A stretch of 64,000 nt of DNA, taken from contig CM026423.1 in the NCBI GenBank assembly GCA_014871385.1, forward strand, positions 6,858,967-6,922,966. Direction: 5' to 3'. Position numbers and translations under genes: made by a program. Below the pieces are notes generated by a model. It saw only the letters and a list, made by a program, of their open reading frames with translations, was not told where the DNA came from and made no database searches. Source of the DNA: Ceratodon purpureus (lineage: Eukaryota > Streptophyta > Bryopsida > Pseudoditrichales > Ditrichaceae). This document shows, piece after piece, positions 23,161 through 35,620 of this stretch (its first letter is position 1; each line of letters begins with the position of its first letter).

Positions 23161-23987
23161 ATGGCGTCTCTCGCGTGCTCCCTGTCGGCCCCCTGCACGA
23201 CCTCCGCTCTTCGCAGCACCTTCAATGGGGACTCACTCGTCGACAATGCAGCTTCCTCTCACCAGGCTCCGCAATTATCCAAGGGCGCGCTCAGAATCGA
23301 AGCTAAGGAGTCGCGTATCGGCAAGGCGCCAATTACGGTTCCTAAGGGTGTTACCATCAACCTCGATGGTCAGAGCTTGACCGTGAAGGGCCCTCTTGGA
23401 GAGCTCGCCAGGACGTACCCCCGGGAGGTGAAGCTTACTACTGGGAGCGATGGACTTATCACTGTGGAGCGCGCTGTGGAGTCCAGGAAAGCTCGTCAAA
23501 TGCACGGGCTCTTCAGGTGAGTTGACGGGGAATTTGATTTGGGTTTTGGGTTGTGTGTAATTTTGGTGGGTTTTGGGGAAAGTGGAGGGAATTGCTTGAC
23601 CTAAGGGGAATGCGGAGATGAGGGATTGAGGTTTTGTGGTGGGTTTGTAGGACATTGACGGACAACATGGTCGTCGGAGTGAGCCAGGGCTTCACCAAGA
23701 GGCTGCAGCTTATCGGTGTGGGGTACAGAGCGGCGGTGGAGAAGGACGAGCTGACGCTGAATTTGGGATTCTCCCACCAGGTGCGGATGAAGATCCCGGA
23801 GTTTATCACTGTGAAGGTAGAGGAGAACACTAGGTTGATTGTGTCCGGGAAGGACAAGTGCGCCGTGGGCGATTTCTCGGCCGCAGTCAGGAAGTGGAGG
23901 CCTCCGGAACCCTACAAGGGCAAAGGTATCAAGTACTCTGACGAGGTTATTCGCCGGAAGGAGGGCAAGGTCGGAAAGAAGAAGTAG
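23161..23987 (+). CDS. RPL6: Plastid 50S ribosomal protein uL6 (L6), nuclear-encoded
   Basis: Two exons, 23161-23516 and 23651-23987, encode 230 residues. The first 45 or so (MASLACSLSAPCTTSALRST and on) are rich in Ser, Ala and Thr with almost no acid, a chloroplast transit peptide. The rest is bacterial-type L6: SRIGKAPITVPKGV, VKGPLGELART, then VGVSQGFTKRLQLIGVGYRA, LGFSHQV and the C-terminal signature PPEPYKGKGIKYSDEVIRRK with a lysine tail. This binds 23S rRNA near the sarcin-ricin loop base of the 50S subunit. The ATG was chosen because it begins the transit peptide; the open frame runs further upstream without one. A mitochondrial destination is possible but less likely. Confidence 0.93.
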
Positions 23988-26038
23988 ACGCGCTCTGCCT
24001 TCTAGCTTATTTTTTAGTGGTAGGTTTACCTTCTTGTTTTTTAGAGTCGCCATTTCTGAGTATTCTCCAATTCAATGCAACAATGAATGTGGATCGCAAT
24101 TCGCCGGATTCCAGGTGCTCAGAGGTGCATGCATTTTTTATAATTTCATTTAAGGTTTTTCTTTTTGCTTGTCGTGCCGCATTTGATCTCATTTCGGATT
24201 ATATCTAGGTCATGTGTGCAAGAGGTGTTTGTATGGAACTGCCTTCTCTTGCATCATAGAATAGATTCATGGACTAAAGACAGAAAGTGGGCTACCAATG
24301 TGGTTGTTCTGGATTTGTACTTCGTTCAAGGTGCTCTGGATCACATGAAATTGTAAATCACTGCAATGCAGTGAATTGAAATGTGGGATTGATTCTGATT
24401 TATGGACTTAATTAGAGCATACGAAGTGAAGCTGGTTGTATCCGTGAAACCCTTGTACTTCTGTAGGATAGGCAATATTGACTTCTAGGGATACATGGTG
24501 AGGATCATGCGGGGGCGGTTTTAGCAATTTACGCATGCTCGCGTCGGATTCAAGCACTGTGTAGGATGAAATCGTTCGCATTGTTGCTATGTTCCTTGAA
24601 TACTTGTGATGTCCCATTGTTTCTGACGGAGGTATTTCTGCTATTTCCATCAGCAATCAGTGATATCAAAATGACATGGAATTGACTCTTCTAGACACCG
24701 AATGAGATTGCAAATGATGCAGCATCAGTCCAGGTTGATATGCAGTTGAGCCGCAGTTTCCTCACCTTGGGTGTGGAGATTAACTGCAACCGAATCTGCG
24801 TCAACTTCTGTTCAATTACGCAGATAGTTATGAAGTACTTCCTCCAGCAGGCAAGGATCATTTTATTTCGTTAAGTTGTTCAAAAGACTCGTTCATCTCT
24901 GACCCTCACAAATTTACTTGTGCAATGTGCACATTTCAATATCTTATCTAATCCATCTTAAAAAGTACAGTGGTTATGTATCTGAGCTGAAAGAAGTGAA
25001 TCACTGGAGCTGTCAATTTTGTATGTCAGTCCTGCACAGCAAGTTTGAGATTGGAATCCTCACGGTGCAATCTCCTTCGTTTTGCAACACCTAACTTAAT
25101 TAGAATCTGTCTTGGAAAAAAATGGAAATGTCTTTTCAAGTGTACAAATCTACCGCTTCCAAATTTTTATAGCATACCTCAGGTGAATTTTGGCAAAAAG
25201 CAATTCCAAATACAAATGTTAGATTATAAAAATAATTATGATGCCTATTTGCCAAAAAAACATGAATTAAAAACATAGATGAATGATGAAATATCTTGAA
25301 AGCAAACATATAAACTTAAAACCAAATAAATTAAAAATGTCCAAGGTGATCACATTAAGTCTACTAAAATAACAAACATCCAATGAAACTTGCTTTATTG
25401 TGGGATGGAAATCAAACTGAAAGCTATTTATTTCCTGATTAGTCAAATTTCAAAACATTATCCTAAATAACTCAGCGTACTCTTTTTTGGGCACAGTTAT
25501 ATATTAGCGCAGTTGTATTGTAGAGAATGCCTGTTCGATTCAAATACATTTTCCAACTGATAATAGAGACAATGGAGCACATCGAGGGTGACTATGTCTC
25601 AGTGTTCACTGTATTTGGAACCAGGGTGATCTGCCAAGTATATGTCAAGAAGCCATGCTACCGCATTCAAATCTTATGACATATATCCACTAGAAGCTTG
25701 TGTGCAACGCTTGATGTGAGTATTCAATCACCTTGAGTTCAGAATCTCAAATTGAAGAGCATTACAGAGAGTGTACTGCATACTAAGTCTCTGTTTCAGG
25801 GAATCAGCAGGAGCAAAATTCTTCTGCTTTTGTCTTTGGTGAAACACTTGGGAACTTTGAGCTCTTTCGAGTAATAGAAATTTTATTTACCTAGTCACGT
25901 TTAAACTGTAAAATCGCACATGTTCACATCCAGTGTGCATGACCGTTGTGCTGTAGAACTGCATATACAGATCGTATCATATATAGATGCTGGTATATTA
26001 TACTATTGATCACTAAAAGCAAGTCGGGAAAGGATAAT
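23988..26038. other. Intergenic between uL6 and the NTF2-like gene
   Basis: No recognised gene. A 35-codon ORF at 25573-25680 (MEHIEGDYVSVFTVFGTRV...) reads protein-like but matches nothing I know. Confidence 0.5.
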
Positions 26039-28653
26039 CTATGAAACCATCAAACGTACAGAAGCGTCTCTGGGCTTGTCGAGCGTCTTATGATCCTTTC
26101 CAAACCCCATAAGAACATGAGTCAATAACATGCTTCCTCTGCGAACTGTTTCAGCCATTCGTCCCACCAGAGGCACCCTCACTGTGTGCCTGTTCCAAAG
26201 CCTGTATCCGCCCCATCTACACATGTGAACACAATCCACATTAGATAAGAGCACTATCCTAAATTCTCTTGATCAGTGAGTGCACTGAAACAATCATATA
26301 GGTGTAAAATGGAGATATCCAACTGTAATGTTCAACTTCGCTAAGCATCAAAATTCCTTCAGTCTACTGTGAATGAAAGCAACAACTGCATCAGTACTTA
26401 CAAGTCTTCATGGCGAACCACTTTTCCTCCTTCCACCTGCGCCACAGTTGAACAATCACAATCAATCGACGCATGAGCTCATCGGCTTTTGATCCGGCCT
26501 ATTCTCAAATTTTGACAAATATGAGCAAGGATAGTTAACGCGGATTATATGATGGAGATAGCAATTGGTGGAAAGCATAGACAGTATGAGTCTCATCTTC
26601 TTGGGCAAACATCGTATGCTACTGCAGGATGGGCACTAACCGTCATATGCAATCAAAAGAGCAGATAAAAAAGTCAGCTGACCTTGAGTTTGATGAGGGA
26701 CTGCATGGTAATGAAGTAACCCACTGGACCCAGTTGCAGGAGTTTGTATTGTTGCAGATTATCAACGCATATCTGCAATTTTGCATATAATCGTCAACCC
26801 GATTAGTTATCTGCTTACATTTGCACACCTACTTCGAATATCAAGAGAACAGTCATCGGAGGAAAGAATAATGAACCTCAACAGGATCATAACAATATTC
26901 AGCCCTCACCTCTACCGAGAAGTTAAAGTACGTGTTCATCGGTATGTTGTGAGTATCAAAGATATTTGTGAGTCATAAGCTTCGATTAAAACATCAAGGT
27001 GATGAGGGTGAGTAAAAGAAATGTATGTTGACGTTACCTCTCCAGATTTTGGAGCTGTTTGCTCCTCCTTCACTGTGTACTTCAACACTGAGCTGTCCAG
27101 AAATACCTTGGGCATAGCGTAGAATGCAGACTTGATTTGCGCCACTCTACACGTCAACCATGTAATACACCAAGGCAATTATGTAATGAACGTATCCGGC
27201 TCCCATAAACAGCACTTGAAGGAAATTCACCTTATGCCAACAAATGCTCATTAAGAGGAACCCCACCAGTGGCCAGGAGCAACGGCAAAGTCCATTCCTC
27301 AATCTATGGCGAACCCAAATCTAATCTCGCCATGACAGAGAGCTTGATGCTCATGTGTGCATGCAAGCCTAACCAGGTACTCACCCGTGAGCTTGCATAA
27401 GCGGATCCTCGAAAGTTGCATTGGGAGCGTAGATGGCGTCAAAGTCAGTTGCAGATGGACAGGAATTGTATCTGAACAAGGCAAAGTAGTTGGTTAACCT
27501 TCTCAGCAACACAATAAATCAAATAATCAAATACAATCTCCATATTCAGTGCAAAAACTGAGGGACTTGAAAGTGAACGCCTCAATCACAAGACACATAA
27601 AGCAGAAGGATACTTACAGATTGAGTATGTGTGGGATAATCTGCTTTGCGATTTTCCCAAGCTCAGTGGTTGTCTCTTTCGAAGTCGAAGATGCATCCGA
27701 TTCTACTGCGTTAAGGGGTGTTGGCTCAGTGGTTGCCTCTGTCGCAGTTGGAGCTGGCTCGGACTCTTCTATGGTGGAAGGATTTGGCTCAGTGTTTGTC
27801 TCTTTAGCAGCCGAAGCTTGCGCTGGCTCTTCTTCTTCTACGGCAGGAGGATTTGACTGCATCTCTTTATCTTGTACCACGGTAGAGGTGTCGGAGGATT
27901 TGAGTGCGTCTCTGTAGCTGATACCAGAGTCGGTGTCAAGGTCGCCCGGAGCTGCAATTCTCAAGACAAGAAACCAATTTCTGTCAGATAATTTCTGGGT
28001 GGGCTCTTCAGATTCTCAAGAGGGATTTATAACCCCGTAGTTCCTCATTACGCAAGTAATACTGAGAGGGTCGGCCACTAAGTTGCCAAACAATCTTTCA
28101 CCATGAAGATAAAAATGCAGATGTGTAAGTTGAATCGAGAAACGCAGAAAAACCCTAAAGAGTTAAAACCACTCTGGAAATCTCTCAATTCTCTCGGTGT
28201 GCCATGCCTGTCTAAGACAGGCTGCACAGAAACTATAGCTACACTTGCAGGCAGCTAGCAACTGCATCAAGATTTCACAAGTGAGAGATTCTGTAATCTT
28301 TCTCCTTCAATGAGGTCCTTCACATCTGCTCAAGATAATTTTCCAAATCCCGCTCTAAATCACATGCACCGAATAACATGACCTTCCTATCGCTCAACAC
28401 TCTCTCCACTCTACCTCACAGACTGGTCACATTAAACGAGTAACGCCTGCAGCGTCTCTCACTTCAATCGAGCTCTAGCCTTCGACGAACAAGCTCCTTA
28501 TCTTAAACAAACACTCCCGTTCAATTCCTTCAGACCCATTCAAAAACCATAAATTTAAGCTCATTTCATTCGTGCCCAGCTTCACTCACACTACCACTGC
28601 GGAGGATTTGGAAACGCACCTTCAAGCTGAGGTTTGGGAGCGTCGTCCGCCAT
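26039..28653 (-). CDS. NTF2/SnoaL-like domain protein, function unknown
   Basis: Seven exons: 28653-28620, 27951-27618, 27471-27385, 27146-27038, 26772-26683, 26436-26402 and 26216-26039. They join in phase to 288 residues. Exon 2 encodes a low-complexity acidic Glu/Thr/Pro/Ser linker. From about residue 110 follows an NTF2-like cone: ELGKIAKQIIPHI, DFDAIYAPNATFEDPLMQAH, GVAQIKSAFYAMPKVFLDSS, then EICVDNLQQYKLLQLG, MQSLIKLKVEGGKVVRHEDL, WGGYRLWNRHTVRVPLVGR and MLLTHVLMGFGKD. Plants have a conserved family of this pattern annotated as nuclear transport factor 2 family proteins. A direct join of exons 27146-27038 and 26772-26683 is preferred over an extra exon near 26917, which has no acceptor. 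No catalytic residues can be assigned, and it need not act in nuclear transport. Confidence 0.82.
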
Positions 28654-30409
28654 GACTCCACCCAACGGATGCAGAAGTGGTTGCTGCACTCAGAAACTCC
28701 ACCAAATTCAAAGTAATCCACTTGACTGAATCCCCAAGCAACGAATCTACAGTCCCACACACTCCAAGCGCAAACACTGCCGCACTCAACCTCGAAGCTA
28801 AGCTATTCAAGCTTGATCGTAAGATGTGCAATCTTGGGAATAGAAAAAGAGGAGCTGATGAAAAATAATAGTATCGTGATGCTCCAACTGTAGCCTTATG
28901 CAATCGAGTTGAACTTCGGTGTTCAATGCCGTATGCCACTTGGCATGGCGCTGACACATACACAGCCGTCAGAGCCGCCCTTTTCTGCATGCCAAGTGGT
29001 TGAATGAAGTGCGGTGATGTGGAAAATCATAAAAACGTCACCGAAATCAGCGAATATCTGAACAGAGAATTGTATTTTCTCAGACTTCGGGATATGAGAA
29101 CATTTCTTCTCGTTGTATACGAAGATATGCCGATTTCGCAGCATTGTGAAGTTCGATCAGCAGCATCTGCATTGCATGCTGGAGTTCCAAATTCCGAAAC
29201 AACATTCGATGACTATGTGGGCCAATTTGATCTTTGATCTTTTGTTTCTTAAATCCTGCAGGAGTCCACTTTGTCGATCCTGTTGTAACATATCAATGGT
29301 TATCTGCTTGCTTCCCATTCCAGGTCTTGTTGAACAGTTAATGTAGAGCGTAGCGGCAATTGAATTTCTTGGTCACTCTGCCGAGGTGTAAGTTGATCTG
29401 GAATAGAAACTAGCCACTGGGCTTTGTGTTGAAGCATTGCATCTTCTTGAAGGGGTTTCAGCATATCTAAAGCTACATGTGACATTGGAAAGATCTACAC
29501 AACTTGAATCGGAAAGGCGAAAGTGGCCTCGGATTGAAAATTGAGACGGTTGGAATAGAATTAGTGTGGCGAGGATTATCACAGTGTGCATGTCGAGGGA
29601 GCATGATCTGGCATGAAAGACGGCGAGGCTGACACAACGAATCCATTTCTCCAGTGGTACCTAGATGATACTCATGTCATACCGATGTGATGCACAAGTG
29701 ATATCCGCACGGATATCTGAAGAAATGGACAAGATTGCTACGTTGCAAGCCTTGGCGAGGTCTCATTGTGGGAGATGCAGCAGTGTGGTAGAGAGAATCG
29801 CTACACTGCGGTGGCGCATGAGTTGTTGCAATTGCAGTACTAGCTCGCTGCGTCTCTCGATCACGGCGACTCCTTAAGAACTAAACCTGGCAACAGAAGA
29901 TTTGCTTACCCTCATGTGCCGTGAAGGAGCAAAAAATTGGTAAGAAATATTCGGAATCAAACCCATGTGAAAGAATGCACTGGGGCAGATGTTTCCAACA
30001 AGCTAGATGGTGAATTCAAGGGAGCGCACTGCGGAGTGGTTGGGGTTTGGAATGGAAGAAAGGGATGCGAATCGAAACAGAGAAGGTGATAGCATGCATG
30101 AGGGGAGGTGTATTAGCGGTGGGTTTACTCATTCACTCACGCTCGGGATTCGGCAGAGCGAGGATATGACATTCTAAGCTACTACGCAACAGATTGCATC
30201 TCGTTTTTCTTCTCAGGATTCCACTAGTGTCTTCATTGTCGTCTTCTCTTCCTTCTCTCTAGGGTTTGCTGTAGTGTTCTCTCTTAGTCTCTGGTCGAAT
30301 TCTCTCCCTTTTCTCAATCCATTTCTCTCCTAAACCATCTTCCCTTGACCCCATCTTCACACTCCTCCTTTTCTGTATCTCTTGAGCCCTGAACTTGACT
30401 TTCAAATTC
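28654..30409. other. Divergent promoter region
   Basis: Separates divergent start codons of the NTF2-like and ORAI-like genes. A perfect 12-bp inverted repeat (CCACTTGGCATG, 28936-28947 and 28988-28999) could form a hairpin with a 40-base loop. No gene was recognised. Confidence 0.5.
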
Positions 30410-32610
30410 ATGGATTGTTGCCTCCTAGCGACCGTTCTTCCGGATTTGGGTTTAGGTCATCTTGAGGTTACGAGAGTGAGTTCCATTGAAACAGTTTTCA
30501 TATGATCACTGGCTGTTACGGAATTGAGTAATTGGGCAGTTTCTGTTGTTACACAGCTCATGTGTTTAGTGCGTATGAGGTGATCCGTACAAGGAGTACT
30601 GGTACTAGGTGCAGGGTGTGTCTGAGAGCTATGCCGCAATTCTAGCTCCTGTCTCTCTGAAGACACACGCATCGCACTCGGGTGCGGCGAGCACAGACAA
30701 TTCGAGCACGATGGGTTCCTCGGCGATGGACGCTATGCAGGTCCTCTTCACAGCAGTGGACACAGGGATGTCGAGGAAGTGGCGGGAGGAGGATCGTTCC
30801 TGGCGAGACGAGGACCGGTCTTGGAGATATGAAGATCTCGATTACAGAAAGGAAGAAAGGGAATGGCGAGAGCAGGAGAAAGATATGCGAGAATTGGAGC
30901 TCAGGTGCTTGCTTTTTCCCCTCTTGCTATGATCTTTATTCCTTTGGACATGCGTTCCTGGGGTTTAAGACTCCGACCATGTGTAACACGCCACTGAGTT
31001 TGTGAGTGAAGGAAGTGGGCAGATTCTAGTTTGCTAGATATTCTCAAATACTTTCATCCTCCCCTGATTCCATGCATGGAATTTCTTTTGTGTTTGGGAG
31101 AAGTTCAAATTTGGAGACTTAATTCTGAAGCAAGTGAGCAGACTTGGGTTAACTAGGCAATGTCATCATTTCTGTGAAATTTGTGGTACTTTGATCTCGA
31201 AACTTGCATCGAAGATTGGCGTAGAATTCAGACAAGGAGGAGATTGATAGGACTAGAGTGGAATTGATGAGAGAGTGACTGGAATGAGTATTTTACAGTA
31301 TTGCGCTTCTTTTATACGTACTTTTGAGTTGCACTGCAACTCTATTACTTAACAAAGAACTACAGGTAGTGTGTCAAAATCTGGAAGTTTCATGTGGGGT
31401 CAATGATGTGACCAGTATGCCACATTACTTTTGCCTCTTTCTGAATGTCGTGGATTCGATTCGATACTATGAGTTGGTATTTTGGTATTTAACTTGGATA
31501 TCTGCACGCAGATGGCGAGAGGAAGACATAGAGCAGCGGCATGTGGATAATGCAAGATATCTCTGGACCAGGTAGTTTTCATGGTTCGTTTATGACCGAA
31601 GTGCCTCTTCTGTTCTCTTTTCTTGAGTTTTCTAATACCAGAACTAAGGATCGAGATAATGGTAATTGTTGGTGATGTTCACATACGAGGGATCTCGTCA
31701 CAAATGCATAAATAGTGCATCAATAGTGAGGATCATTGACCAGTCATGTAGGAGGTCTGGTCCTTTGAAACTGGCATGGGGTTTAGAATTTCACCAAGGT
31801 ATGGGAACAAGCATGAACTCTCATTTGTAACCTGGACATCGAACTTGAACTTCACCGCTTGACTAACAGCATCTATACTCACCTTGACGTACTACGTTAT
31901 TCTCATGTTAGTATTCATTTTCCCCAAACTTATTGTGCAGATTTGTGGAAAAGAACCGGAGAGACGTAGAGGAGAAATCAGAGCAACTCAAAGCAGTTTC
32001 GAGCTTGGCTGCTCTTTTTGCAGGCTTTGCTGTTGTGACGCTAACGCAGTTCGGGTTTGATGCGGAAACTGTAGGAATCGTATGGATCGCATTTTATGGA
32101 GTCTTGACAGCTCTAGTTGTCGGTCTCATGACTATCTCCATGGTGACGTGCACCCTCATCCTGGGCAGCATATTGAAGAATGGAAAACTCTATGTCAATG
32201 AGGAAGCGGAAGAGGACTTCATGTTCAGGTGTAAGGCCTTCATCAGGAACCACAAAGAGACTCCTTCTCTGAAGCCACCATGCCCGCGACGAACCTTTGA
32301 AGCGTTTTGGCGGATCAGATGTGAGACAGACTGGCGACGTTCCTTTCAACTATTTGCATTAGGGGTCTTGTCTTTCTTAGTTAGTCTAATCCCCATAGGC
32401 TGGATCAAATTCTCCTACTCCCCCGTCACTGCCGGCTTGTTTATGAGCATCATAGGAATTTCCATTGTTGGTTGGGGATGTGTCCAGTATTCATGGGGCA
32501 CCCACATGACCAGCAACATCCGTAGTTTAGAGGATCATGAAACGCGAGTAAACCCTGTGGGTCTGCCGTTTGACTGGCATCTCTCACCCGTTCAGCAGAC
32601 TACACTTTGA
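30410..32610 (+). CDS. ORAI-like (CRAC-type) calcium channel protein
   Basis: ORAI proteins form plasma-membrane calcium channels. Exons 30410-30475, 30615-30904, 31512-31571 and 31941-32610, all in phase, give 361 residues. The start is the ATG at 30410, whose exon ends at a strong GTGAGT donor. Residues about 70-140 are a charged Trp/Arg/Glu/Asp coiled coil with repeated WREED/WRDED units. Four membrane helices follow: VSSLAALFAGFAVVTLTQF (from 158), VWIAFYGVLTALVVGLMTI, SFQLFALGVLSFLVSLIPIG and AGLFMSIIGISIVGWG. The first matches ORAI TM1 without gaps, LSGFAMVAMVE against FAGFAVVTLTQ. The pore Glu (E106 in human ORAI1) is therefore replaced by Gln175. The cytosolic loop carries an EEAEEDFMFRCKAF segment. 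Animal STIM partners are not expected, so gating is unknown. Confidence 0.85.
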
Positions 32611-34900
32611 TAAGTTCTGTGCCTTACTTAGTTGCATGGCTAAGTATTTCAATCCTCCGACCATCCGTTTGAGAGGTCGGAGACTGTAATCTAGTAACCT
32701 ATAGGAAGACTGGTGTTGACAAAATTTCTGTTGTGGTAAAAGAAACCTTGGATTAAATTCCTTGTTGAACTAAACAGGAGATTGGAGTTACAAAGCTAGA
32801 CTGGAACTTCCTTTGCACTTCGGAGAATTTCATTTCAGAATATTACTTGTAGAACCGAAAATGCAGATTCAACACTGTCATATGAATTACACAGTGGGGT
32901 CTACATTTGGTGCTCCCAGTCACAATTGATTTGACACAAACAACGGTAAGGAACCAACATTGCAAAATCTAGACAGCAAGTCTGTTGCAATAAGGTATAC
33001 ACACCCATGAGGGATCACTTACCCATGACTGATATGTAGGCTCCCCCATTCCAGAGCAATGGGAAACCAGTAAAGGATAATTGATGAACAGTAGAATTAG
33101 GATGCATCCTCCAATAGAATGCCTCTGTGAGTGTGACGGAATCAAGTTGTCATATGTTTGTTCACTAATCTGAGTATGGTCGGTCATTGGTACACCTATA
33201 TGTCAGTCATGGGTAACCCTAACTTTTGGACAAAAAATTTGTAGTAATTTGAATTTTACTGAATTAATTTTGAAAAAATGCTCATTCTTCATGAACCTTA
33301 TGATACTACGCACGAAAAATAACTCCTTATTGAAAACCCAAGATTTACTATGCTGAAATGCTTAAATGATCCCTCATAGATGTGTATACCTTAGCACAAG
33401 GAAGAATTAATTCAATTCCTTGTGGCACCATATGTAATTAACTCTGGGTAATAATACCAGCGCGAATAAAGGGGCCTTTGATCTGTAAGAATGTTGTTTG
33501 TAGGTTGTGTTTAAAACCAAGCATGGCACATTCTGGTTTATAGCGTAACCGCATGAGTGAAGCTATCTACATCACCATAGTAGGGTAGTTAATTTGTGTA
33601 CCTCCAATCTAATATTATCTTTTTTGAAAAATCAAGTTTTATTTCTCAAAAGCTTAATTTACCGTAGAGAGGTACCGTAGAAGGGTATCGTAGGTTACTA
33701 GCATCTTGGGCATTGTTAGTCTAATAATCAATTAAAGTGCAAAAAAAGGTTAGGCATTTCAAAAAATACACTTAGCGGTGTATTCTTCAAAACCATCACA
33801 TTCCATTACCAGCACCATAATTTAATTTTTTTTTGGCGGCAACAGAGTGAGGAATTTCCAAAATATTTAGGCAGACTTATAATTAATTATTTTATATCTA
33901 AGCTGCTAATAACCTACCGTGGTAGATTTGTGCACCTCCAAATAAATGAATATCTTTTTTTAAATATAAGATTTTTTATCTATTTTTAATATTGTATTAA
34001 TTTTTGTATTTTAAAAAACTACTGAAAATAACCTCAAATGAATTAAGTTAACCAAATTCCACTTAAGTAATTTACCTTATTTTTGTTTTTCTATCCTTAA
34101 GGTTTCTGATTTTTTTTTGTTTTCTTGATTTTAAATTATTTAAACACAGACATGCTAACCTATTACTATTATGTTGTTTTTTGTGTTTTCTAAACAATCA
34201 CTAAAATTAATGTAATATTGTAAACAAAAGATTTGAGATATGCAACTCAAATGTATGAAAAGAAAACTCCATTTGAAGAGAAAAGCTTTCCAAAATTGTT
34301 CAACATATCAAAGTTATTTTTAAAATCACCTTGAGTTTTAAAAAGACATTTGGTTCTACATCTCTAATCTTTTGTCCCTAAACCTAGGTTTAGCTATGGA
34401 ACGAATATGTCGGTCTCCTATATAGACCAGCGTTTTCCTTCTTAAAAAAATACCATAAGTTTTGTTTTATTATCTTATTATTTTTTACTCCAAATAATTG
34501 AAAGGCATCGAAGAACTGAGAGGTCTCGTTATATTTGGTATTTAAGATTTTGATGGTATAGTAAAACTTCGTACAAATGATTCGTTTGAGCTTTGGTCAC
34601 CACGCCCTGTTTGTAGTGCAGCATCAACCGATACACTTGTGTACAACTTGCCGCATTTGGCAAAACCGGATTGCGCGCGCCAAAGTAATCCAAAAGAACC
34701 GGCAACGTGAAACATCTGGCATCTGGATCTTTGAGAAATGTAGGGGTACCACCTAGATAGCAATGAGAAAATTAATATTACTTTCATATTGTAGGCAAAA
34801 TTAGAAAATTAAAAAAATTAAAAAACTATAAAACACCACATACACAGCCAATTTCCATCAGTCTCATTGTACAGCGTCTAATGCCTCTCTTTCAAAAAAC
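32611..34900. other. AT-rich gene-free region
   Basis: 3' flank of the ORAI-like gene, then AT-rich DNA. Short diverged repeats occur, for example a TTTGTG(T/C)ACCTCCAA phrase near 33594 and again near 33926. No gene was recognised. Confidence 0.5.
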
Positions 34901-34919
34901 TAGTGCTACATTGTGCCAA

Positions 34920-35620
34920 AATCATTTATAGAAACAATCCTTCTCAATTTCGGAAACACCTTCACATGCTCACATAAAAGCAGTCCATGAAAGACTTTGA
35001 ACTTGCGCCCTCCAATCAAAAATCACTCATTAAGCAACAAAGCACTTAAGTAGCAAGAATTCACTTTTTAAAAATGAATTTTGTTAATACCATGACATTG
35101 CATGTTTGATCAAAAACAATAAAGCACCATTTAAGAAATGGAATCTAGTTATGATCATTGCCTAATTATGCTAGAAATCTTCCACAAAACAATTCTCTAT
35201 ACAAGGACTCTTTTGTCGCTTGTCAATGCTACATGCTCACTAAAACACAGTCCATAGCAGAGCTTTGAATTAGTGCCCTCTAACAAAAGCTCGTTCAACA
35301 TCGATTTCTATGCCCTAAAATTGCAAAAATCCATGCATCAAAGATGGATCAAACTTTAATGATATAATGATCAAATTGGACAAGAAATCTACTCAAGAGC
35401 GAGGAAGAGCTCAATTTCACATTGGTAGTAAAACAAAATCCGGTTTTGATCCTCTACAAATCAATGAAATATCAAGAATTCAATGCCAAAATCTTTCACA
35501 AAAATAGCCTTTCTTTATAATGAGACTTTTTTGTTGATTGCCCATACAACATGCTCACTTAACACCAGTCCATCATAGAGCTTTGAATTGGCAATTCATT
35601 ACAACAATATTGTACTAAGG
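34920..35620. repeat. Three diverged tandem copies of a roughly 290-bp unit
   Basis: The block CATGCTCAC-(A/T)AA-CAGTCCAT followed by AGAGCTTTGAATT-G and CCCTC-AA recurs near 34970, 35230 and 35552. Each copy is preceded by a shared ATC-TT-ACAAAA-A-TC-TT-TATA phrase. Spacing is about 260 and 320 bases, so the copies are old. Confidence 0.6.

Noticed and set aside
23275..24053. Open frames opposite the plastid uL6 gene
   Set aside because: Shadow frames of a well-supported gene.
25573..25680. 35-codon ORF MEHIEGDYVSVFTVFGTRV...
   Set aside because: Reads protein-like but has no recognised family, splice partners or promoter.
26917..26985. Possible extra exon of the NTF2-like gene reading THNIPMNTYFNFSVE on the minus strand
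   Set aside because: No AG acceptor in phase, and direct joining of neighbouring exons gives the better family pattern GEICVDN.
28936..28999. 12-bp inverted repeat as a MITE or microRNA precursor
   Set aside because: Stem too short for a plant miRNA precursor, and no target-site duplication outside.
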